Shown here: piece after piece, positions 14,011-18,895 of the stretch
How the letters are laid out: every line of letters starts with the position of its first letter
Position numbering within the stretch: the stretch's first letter is position 1
From: an uncultured Ruminococcus sp.
GTDB taxonomy: Bacteria; Bacillota; Clostridia; Oscillospirales; Ruminococcaceae
Length of the DNA: 18,895 nucleotides
Reading direction: 5' to 3'
Assembly: GCA_910577575.1 (NCBI GenBank)
Contig: CAJTOG010000036.1
Span: forward strand, 1-18,895
The notes under the pieces: generated by a model
What the model saw: the letters and a program-made list of their open reading frames with translations, nothing else
Database searches by the model: none
What the model was told of the DNA's origin: nothing
Made by a program: the position numbers and the translations under genes

Positions 14011-15149
14011 GTAAAAAAAATGACAGCAAAAAAACTTTGGAACTCTATACAGATGAACAGTTAAAGCTTATTGAAGAACATATTGAAAACAATTTCGGTG
14101 AAGCAAGCAGTTTTTTTCACGAAAAAGAATCAGAATATATACAGATAAAAATATATGCAATTCCGCCGACTAAGGAAAATCCTTATTATATTCTCGTTAC
14201 TGTTGGCATGGGGGCTCATCTTATGAATGTTCCTGAATCACTTAACAAAGAAAAACTCAAACGTGCTGAGCTTGTTTTATTTCTTCCGCCAAACTGGAAC
14301 CCTGACAGCGAAAAAACTGAACAAAAATGGCCATTGCAACTTTTAGGTATGCTTTCCAGACTTCCTATTGAAGAAAATGCATGGCTCGGCTGGGGGCATA
14401 CTGTTGATTATGGTGAAGGATTTACAGAAGAATGCGGATTCAGTGGCATTACTCTGATAAACTCAATGGCTGGTGAGGATTCACAAATATGCAAATTTTC
14501 TGATACTGATGAAGTAAATTTCTATCAGGTTATCCTGCTTCATCGAAATGAACTTGATTTCAAGAACAAAAATGGTGCTTCCGCACTTATAAGTCATTTC
14601 GGTAAAAATATCCCCTCTGTTTATGACGATGACCGAAAGTCTGTTATTCCTGACAATTTCATGGATATTCTTGATACGGTCGAGGAACATTCACGCAAGG
14701 TCGAAGAAAAAGAACTTGATATCCTTGAAATAAACGGTGCAAACCATATAGCAGCATTTCTTCTCTGGAGTATCGAACATAATCTGATTAATGATGAAAT
14801 GCTTGAATACTTTTCAGAAGATTTCCGGCAAATCGTAGACGGCGAATATGATATAAGAAAATTTTTAATCAATTCTCTTGATGGCGAACTTACTACTGAA
14901 CTTTTCAATGATAAAGGAAAAGCTTTCTGTAAATATTATTACGACCACTATCATTATGAAGATGAACCATGCTATCCCGAAGACGTTGATAAAATGGCTC
15001 TTGATTATTTTGGTGAGGAAAAATACAACTGTGAAGAATTTCAGGACGAAGCTTATTTATTTGTACCTTTCAACAAAACTTACTACAGAAATATAAGCAG
15101 GTATATCAACAGGAATTACAGGAATTTCAAAAAAAATTACACAAAATAA
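14007..15149 (+). CDS. Suppressor-of-fused (SUFU) domain protein
   Basis: A 380-residue soluble protein. Residues about 20-195 look like a bacterial SUFU domain: IEEHIENNFGEASSFFHE, YYILVTVGMGAHLMNVP, RAELVLFLPPNW, then WPLQLLGMLSRLP and WLGWGHTVDYGE, ending with FYQVILLHRNELDFK. The remainder (about 240-376) is a second acidic region with NHIAAFLLWSIEHNL and DEAYLFVPFN. It is like C-terminal segments seen in other bacterial SUFU-family or immunity-type proteins, though I cannot name it securely. Bacterial SUFU proteins are known as candidate immunity proteins in polymorphic toxin systems. No toxin gene is adjacent here. GGAGGT precedes the start, which overlaps the upstream stop. Confidence 0.75.
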   Translation: MSKKNDSKKTLELYTDEQLKLIEEHIENNFGEASSFFHEKESEYIQIKIYAIPPTKENPYYILVTVGMGAHLMNVPESLNKEKLKRAELVLFLPPNWNPDSEKTEQKWPLQLLGMLSRLPIEENAWLGWGHTVDYGEGFTEECGFSGITLINSMAGEDSQICKFSDTDEVNFYQVILLHRNELDFKNKNGASALISHFGKNIPSVYDDDRKSVIPDNFMDILDTVEEHSRKVEEKELDILEINGANHIAAFLLWSIEHNLINDEMLEYFSEDFRQIVDGEYDIRKFLINSLDGELTTELFNDKGKAFCKYYYDHYHYEDEPCYPEDVDKMALDYFGEEKYNCEEFQDEAYLFVPFNKTYYRNISRYINRNYRNFKKNYTK

Positions 15150-15154
15150 TAATT

Positions 15155-15173
15155 TGAATATCCCGAATATTCA
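15155..15173. repeat. Short perfect inverted repeat just upstream of the secA promoter
   Basis: TGAATAT (15155-15161), five bases, ATATTCA (15167-15173). It ends three bases before the -35 box of secA. It may be a weak hairpin ending the upstream operon or an operator. With only seven AT-rich base pairs it could also be chance. Confidence 0.35.
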
Positions 15174-15176
15174 CTA

Positions 15177-15205
15177 TTGACAAAATTGTATTTTTGTTGT
15201 ACAAT
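15177..15205 (+). promoter_or_regulatory. Promoter of secA
   Basis: TTGACA (15177-15182) and TACAAT (15200-15205) are separated by 17 bases, about 45 bases before the secA start. The consensus -35 and correct spacing show that secA is transcribed on its own. Confidence 0.82.
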
Positions 15206-15250
15206 ATAATATATCTAATTATAATTCATGAAAAGGCGGTATACAGACAA

Positions 15251-18004
15251 ATGGGTTTATTTAAAAATATCTTTGGTGCAAATGCTTATTCCAACAGAGA
15301 ACTGAAGCGTATTGAGCCTATTAAAAATAAGGTTCTGGAGCTTGAAGAAGAATTTCAGAAGCTTTCAGATGCCGAATTGAAGGCTAAAACTTCTGAATTT
15401 AAGGACAGGCTTGAATCAGGTGAAACTCTTGATGATATTCTTCCGGAAGCTCTTGCAACAGTCCGTGAAGGAGCATGGCGTGTTCTTGAGAAAAAACCGT
15501 ATCCGGTTCAGATTATCGGTGCAATCGTTCTTCATCAGGGACGTATTGCCGAAATGAAAACAGGTGAAGGTAAAACTCTTGTTGCCTGCGTCGCCTCCTA
15601 TCTTAATGCACTTTCAGGCAAAGGAGTTCATGTTGTAACAGTAAATGATTATCTTGCAAAAACTCAGGCAGAGGAAATGGGCAAAGTTTTACGCTGGCTC
15701 GGTCTTACTGTCGGATGTATTCTGCATGGTCTCAACAATGACCAGAGACGTAAGGCATATAACTGTGATGTTACATATGCTACAAATAATGAACTCGGTT
15801 TCGACTATCTCCGTGACAATATGGTTACACATAAAGAAGAACGTGTTCAGCGTGAACCCAATTTTGCCATTGTCGATGAAGTCGATTCAATTCTCATTGA
15901 TGAAGCCCGTACTCCTCTTATTATTTCAGGAAAAGGCGATAAATCCACAGAATTATATTCTATTGCCGACAGATTCGCTAAAATGCTTGTTCCGACTACC
16001 GTTGTTGAAGTTGACAATAAAGAAGACCAAGATTCTATAAGTGAAACGGCTGATTATATTATTGACGAAAAAGCCAAAACAGCTACTATTACTCAAAGGG
16101 GTGTTAAAAAGGCTGAAGAAGCTTTCCGTATTGAAAACCTTATGGACCCTGATAATATGACTCTCCTTCACCATATTAATCAGGCCATCAAAGCCAATGG
16201 TGTTATGAAAAACGAAATTGACTACGTTATCCAGGACGGTGAAATCGTTATTGTAGACGAATTTACTGGTCGTCTCATGCTCGGACGCCGATTCAACGAC
16301 GGACTTCATCAGGCTATTGAAGCAAAAGAGGGCGTTAAAATCAAGAGTGAATCAAAAACGCTTGCTACTATCACATTCCAGAATTTCTTCCGTCTTTATA
16401 ATAAACTCTCCGGCATGACTGGTACTGCCATGACAGAAGAAGATGAATTCAAGGAAATTTATAAACTTGATGTTATCGCTATCCCAACAAATAAACCTGT
16501 TATACGTATTGATCACAATGACCAGGTTTACAGTACAGAAAAGGGCAAGTATGCCGCTATTATTGAAAAAATCATTGAATGTAACAAAAAGGGCCAGCCC
16601 ATTCTTGTTGGTACTGTTTCAATTGAAAAATCAGAACTTCTCTCCGCAATGCTCAAAAGAAAAGGCGTGAAGCATAATGTACTCAATGCAAAGCATCATG
16701 AAAAAGAAGCTGAAATTGTTGCACAGGCAGGCAAATATGGTGCGGTTACAATCGCAACAAACATGGCCGGACGTGGTACGGATATTATGCTCGGCGGTAA
16801 TGCTGAATTTCTTGCACGTGCAGAACTCAGAAAACGTAAAATCCGGGAAGATGTAATTTCCGAGGCTATCGGATTTGCTGATACTGACAACGAGATTATA
16901 CTCCAGACAAGAAATCTTTATCAGGAACTTTACAATAAATTTAACGCAGAGGTAAAGGAAAAGGCTGTTGAAGTAAGAGAAGCAGGCGGTCTGTATATTT
17001 TAGGTACAGAACGTCATGAATCCAGACGTATTGACAATCAGCTCCGCGGACGTTCAGGCCGTCAGGGCGATGAGGGTGAAAGTTGTTTCTTCCTCTCTGT
17101 TGAAGATGATTTAATGCGTATTTTCGCCGGTGACAGATTACAGGTTATGATGAAGGCTCTCAATGTTGAAGAAACTATGCCTATTGAAAGCAGGTCCCTT
17201 ACTAAGATTATTGAATCATCACAGAAAAAGGTCGAGGGCAGAAACTTCAGTATAAGAAAGAATGTTCTCAATTATGATGATGTTATGAATACTCAGCGTG
17301 AAATTATCTATAAACAGCGTTCACAGGTTCTTGACGGTGAAGATTTACATAAAGATATTCTCAAGATGATGGAAGAACTCATTGCCGCAACAGTCAATAC
17401 ATATCTTGTTGATGAGGATGAACGTGACAACTGGAATATAATCGGACTAAAAGAATATTTCCTCGGATGGCTTATTACTGAAGAAGACCTTGATTTTACA
17501 GATGAAGAACTCAAGATTGTTACACGTGAAGAAATAATCAATGCACTTGATGAAAAATGTGCTGAAATATATCAGGCTAAAGAAGAAGAGTACGGCGGTG
17601 AAATTATACGTGAACTGGAACGTGTAATCCTGCTCAAAACTGTTGATACAAAATGGATGTCGCATATTGACGATATGGAAGAACTCAAAAAGGGTATAGG
17701 TTTGCGTTCATACGGTCAGAAAAATCCTGTTATCGAATACAGATATGAAGGATTTGAAATGTTTGATGCTATGGTTGAATCAATCCGTGAAGATACAGTC
17801 CGTGCATTGCTCACCGTAAAACTCCGTCAGAATCAGGCTCCACAGAGAGAACAGGTTGCAAAACCGGACGCTCCGAATGCCGGTACAGGTGACGGAAGCT
17901 TTTCAGAACAGGCAACATCCGACAAAATCGGAGATAATGACCCTTGTCCGTGCGGAAGCGGAAAGAAGTATAAAAAATGCTGTAAACTCAAAGAGGAAAA
18001 ATAA
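15251..18004 (+). CDS. secA: Preprotein translocase ATPase SecA
   Basis: SecA drives protein export through SecYEG by ATP hydrolysis. With the start at ATG 15251 the protein is 917 residues and begins MGLFKNIFG, as SecA proteins commonly do. The Walker A is MKTGEGKT (about 102-109) and the DEAD-type motif is VDEVDSILIDEARTPLI. The conserved helicase blocks ATNMAGRGTDIMLGG and QLRGRSGRQGDEGES follow. The helical scaffold is RNFSIRKNVLNYDDVMN. The C-terminus is the SEC-C zinc tail DPCPCGSGKKYKKCC. The frame is open further upstream to 15194, but that part overlaps the -10 box. The ribosome binding site (AAGGCGG near 15233) is rather distant from the ATG. The gene is complete and monocistronic. 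Confidence 0.97.
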   Translation: MGLFKNIFGANAYSNRELKRIEPIKNKVLELEEEFQKLSDAELKAKTSEFKDRLESGETLDDILPEALATVREGAWRVLEKKPYPVQIIGAIVLHQGRIAEMKTGEGKTLVACVASYLNALSGKGVHVVTVNDYLAKTQAEEMGKVLRWLGLTVGCILHGLNNDQRRKAYNCDVTYATNNELGFDYLRDNMVTHKEERVQREPNFAIVDEVDSILIDEARTPLIISGKGDKSTELYSIADRFAKMLVPTTVVEVDNKEDQDSISETADYIIDEKAKTATITQRGVKKAEEAFRIENLMDPDNMTLLHHINQAIKANGVMKNEIDYVIQDGEIVIVDEFTGRLMLGRRFNDGLHQAIEAKEGVKIKSESKTLATITFQNFFRLYNKLSGMTGTAMTEEDEFKEIYKLDVIAIPTNKPVIRIDHNDQVYSTEKGKYAAIIEKIIECNKKGQPILVGTVSIEKSELLSAMLKRKGVKHNVLNAKHHEKEAEIVAQAGKYGAVTIATNMAGRGTDIMLGGNAEFLARAELRKRKIREDVISEAIGFADTDNEIILQTRNLYQELYNKFNAEVKEKAVEVREAGGLYILGTERHESRRIDNQLRGRSGRQGDEGESCFFLSVEDDLMRIFAGDRLQVMMKALNVEETMPIESRSLTKIIESSQKKVEGRNFSIRKNVLNYDDVMNTQREIIYKQRSQVLDGEDLHKDILKMMEELIAATVNTYLVDEDERDNWNIIGLKEYFLGWLITEEDLDFTDEELKIVTREEIINALDEKCAEIYQAKEEEYGGEIIRELERVILLKTVDTKWMSHIDDMEELKKGIGLRSYGQKNPVIEYRYEGFEMFDAMVESIREDTVRALLTVKLRQNQAPQREQVAKPDAPNAGTGDGSFSEQATSDKIGDNDPCPCGSGKKYKKCCKLKEEK

Positions 18005-18018
18005 TCTGACAATATAAC

Positions 18019-18041
18019 GGGCGGCTTGTTTTCAGTCGCCC
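18019..18041 (+). terminator. Possible terminator after secA
   Basis: GGGCGGCT (18019-18026) pairs with AGTCGCCC (18034-18041), including one G-T wobble, around a seven-base loop, 15 bases after the secA stop. Only a short ATTT follows, so as an intrinsic terminator it is weak. Confidence 0.5.
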
Positions 18042-18063
18042 ATTTCGGCTATGAAGTGAATAC

Positions 18064-18852
18064 ATGAAAAAATTCCTTTAGCTCTGATTTTGGCTGCAAT
18101 GATTACAGGCTATAAGGCATTGAAGTCATTCAGAGAGGTGAAATTTCTTAAAGATATAAATATATGAGATTCTTTCAAATACTGTGGTTATCTTCCTTAT
18201 TCGCAAAGATTATGACAATGACGGATATACAGATTTTTGCATACCATATATAAGTTCTGATAAATTTATTTATTATCATTTTGACCTTGATACCGCACAA
18301 TATGAGAAATGGAATTTTTTCAATGAATTAAATAGTGTAATCATAAAATATTTTATAAACAATTCAGACTGTGAATCATCATATATAATTAAAATTGACG
18401 ATAATCAAAATACTATTTATAAATGCAATGGCATAGGACTGAAGTATACCGGCAAAGAAATTACTTATACTGGCAATAACAGTTTCATTTATTTAGATAC
18501 CTATTTATTGTCTGAAAATTCCAATAAATAAAGAACAGCTTATTGAACGAAAAAAATTAAAGATGGTAAAGCAAAAGAGATTTTTGTTCACCCAAATCAA
18601 TGTTCTTTCACAGTAAGTGAAAACTGTATTGATATATGGTGGAAACATGGAAACAATTATAAAACAATCCAGACTATCTAAGGAAATTATCAGTCAGGAA
18701 ATGAATCACAATATTTTCACTGTTCACCACATAAACAAAATGCCATTTTTAAAAATATCGACGGCTATGAAGACATTTATGTAAAAGAGGGTGAAAGTGC
18801 TGGAAAATACTTCCGGTTTAACCCTGAGACATTCAAATTTGATGAGGTGTAG
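18064..18852 (+). pseudogene. Decayed exported (lipoprotein-like) gene with EF-hand-like loop
   Basis: Remnants of one gene can be followed in order. ATG 18064 would begin MKKIPLALILAAMITGY, a signal peptide, if one A were added to the A6 run at 18067-18072; as written it stops at 18079. The position expected for a lipobox cysteine is Tyr (TAT). Next, an open piece (18160-18531) contains KDYDNDGYTDFCIPY, a DxDxDGxxD calcium-binding type loop as in FG-GAP or dockerin-like repeats. Then a frame with stops at 18529, 18544 and 18679 continues IKDGKAKEIFVHPNQ, then DIWWKHGNN and NIDGYEDIYVKEG, ending FDEV at TAG 18850. Several frameshifts plus stops indicate a real pseudogene rather than one error. 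The 115-residue internal ORF from GTG 18184 is unlikely to be a gene by itself. The original function is unknown. Confidence 0.7.
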
Positions 18853-18854
18853 AT

Positions 18855-18895
18855 ATGAAAAAATAAGCAATTATTTTAACTTTATGCATGGCATC
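18855..18895 (+). pseudogene. Start of a second decayed exported gene, cut by the window edge
   Basis: ATG 18855, preceded by GAGGTG, opens MKK, then a TAA at 18864-18866, then in the same frame AIILTLCMA. This looks like a signal peptide interrupted by a nonsense change (AAA to TAA is enough). It follows the previous pseudogene by two bases, suggesting a former pair or duplication. Only 41 bases are visible, so this is tentative. Confidence 0.4.

Noticed and set aside
14007..15149. A complete polymorphic toxin-immunity system
   Set aside because: No secreted toxin, RHS/YD repeats, or secretion-system gene is seen in the window, so only a lone immunity-like domain can be claimed.
15194..15250. 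Longer secA start at 15194
   Set aside because: It would begin upstream of the promoter's -10 box, and SecA proteins typically start at MGLF-like sequence.
18184..18531. Independent 115-residue gene starting at GTG 18184
   Set aside because: No ribosome binding site precedes it, coding-like sequence continues on both sides in broken frames, and it is better explained as part of one pseudogene.

Overview
The window looks like chromosome from a low-GC, anaerobic Gram-positive bacterium, most likely a Ruminococcus-type clostridium. This placement is inferred from gene content and style: AT-rich DNA, strong AGGAG-type ribosome binding sites, a pyruvate formate-lyase for anaerobic fermentation, a lysine riboswitch of the Firmicutes type, and a SecA with a C-terminal SEC-C zinc tail. 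No rRNA, tRNA, CRISPR array or insertion sequence was seen.

Layout. Positions 1-1498 (minus) hold the 5' part of a PAS-PAS-GGDEF signalling gene. It is broken by a frameshift at a seven-base homopolymer and has a degenerate GGDEF motif. At 1657-2817 (plus) is an AI-2E-family membrane protein. At 2930-5461 (plus) is the most unusual locus: pyruvate formate-lyase encoded in pieces. A 690-residue catalytic protein has the Cys-Cys site but no glycyl-radical domain. A 67-residue acidic, cysteine-containing protein follows, then a 79-residue protein that is the missing glycyl-radical domain. The three ORFs are co-directional, lie in one reading frame separated by single stop codons, and end at a strong terminator. 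A near-consensus promoter precedes them, with an 18-bp palindrome of Rex-operator geometry over its -35 box. No activase gene is adjacent.

At 5508-5942 (minus) is a small helical protein of unknown function, followed by a decayed stretch. From 9592 down to 6121 (minus) runs a lysine-pathway operon: promoter, lysine riboswitch with terminator, asd, dapA, dapB, and a frameshifted small membrane protein. The riboswitch should shut the operon when lysine is plentiful. Two intergenic hairpins separate its genes.

Divergently, 9630-15149 (plus) carries queA, a lone PAS protein, a small membrane protein, tgt, a HAD phosphatase, an unknown helical protein and a SUFU-domain protein. queA and tgt are both queuosine tRNA-modification enzymes. 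secA (15251-18004) has its own promoter. After secA, 18064-18895 holds decayed remnants of exported, lipoprotein-like genes with several frameshifts and stops.

All large core genes (pflB, asd, dapA, dapB, queA, tgt, secA) are open. The frameshifts cluster in dispensable genes, which favours real decay over poor sequence quality, though the latter cannot be excluded from one sequence.
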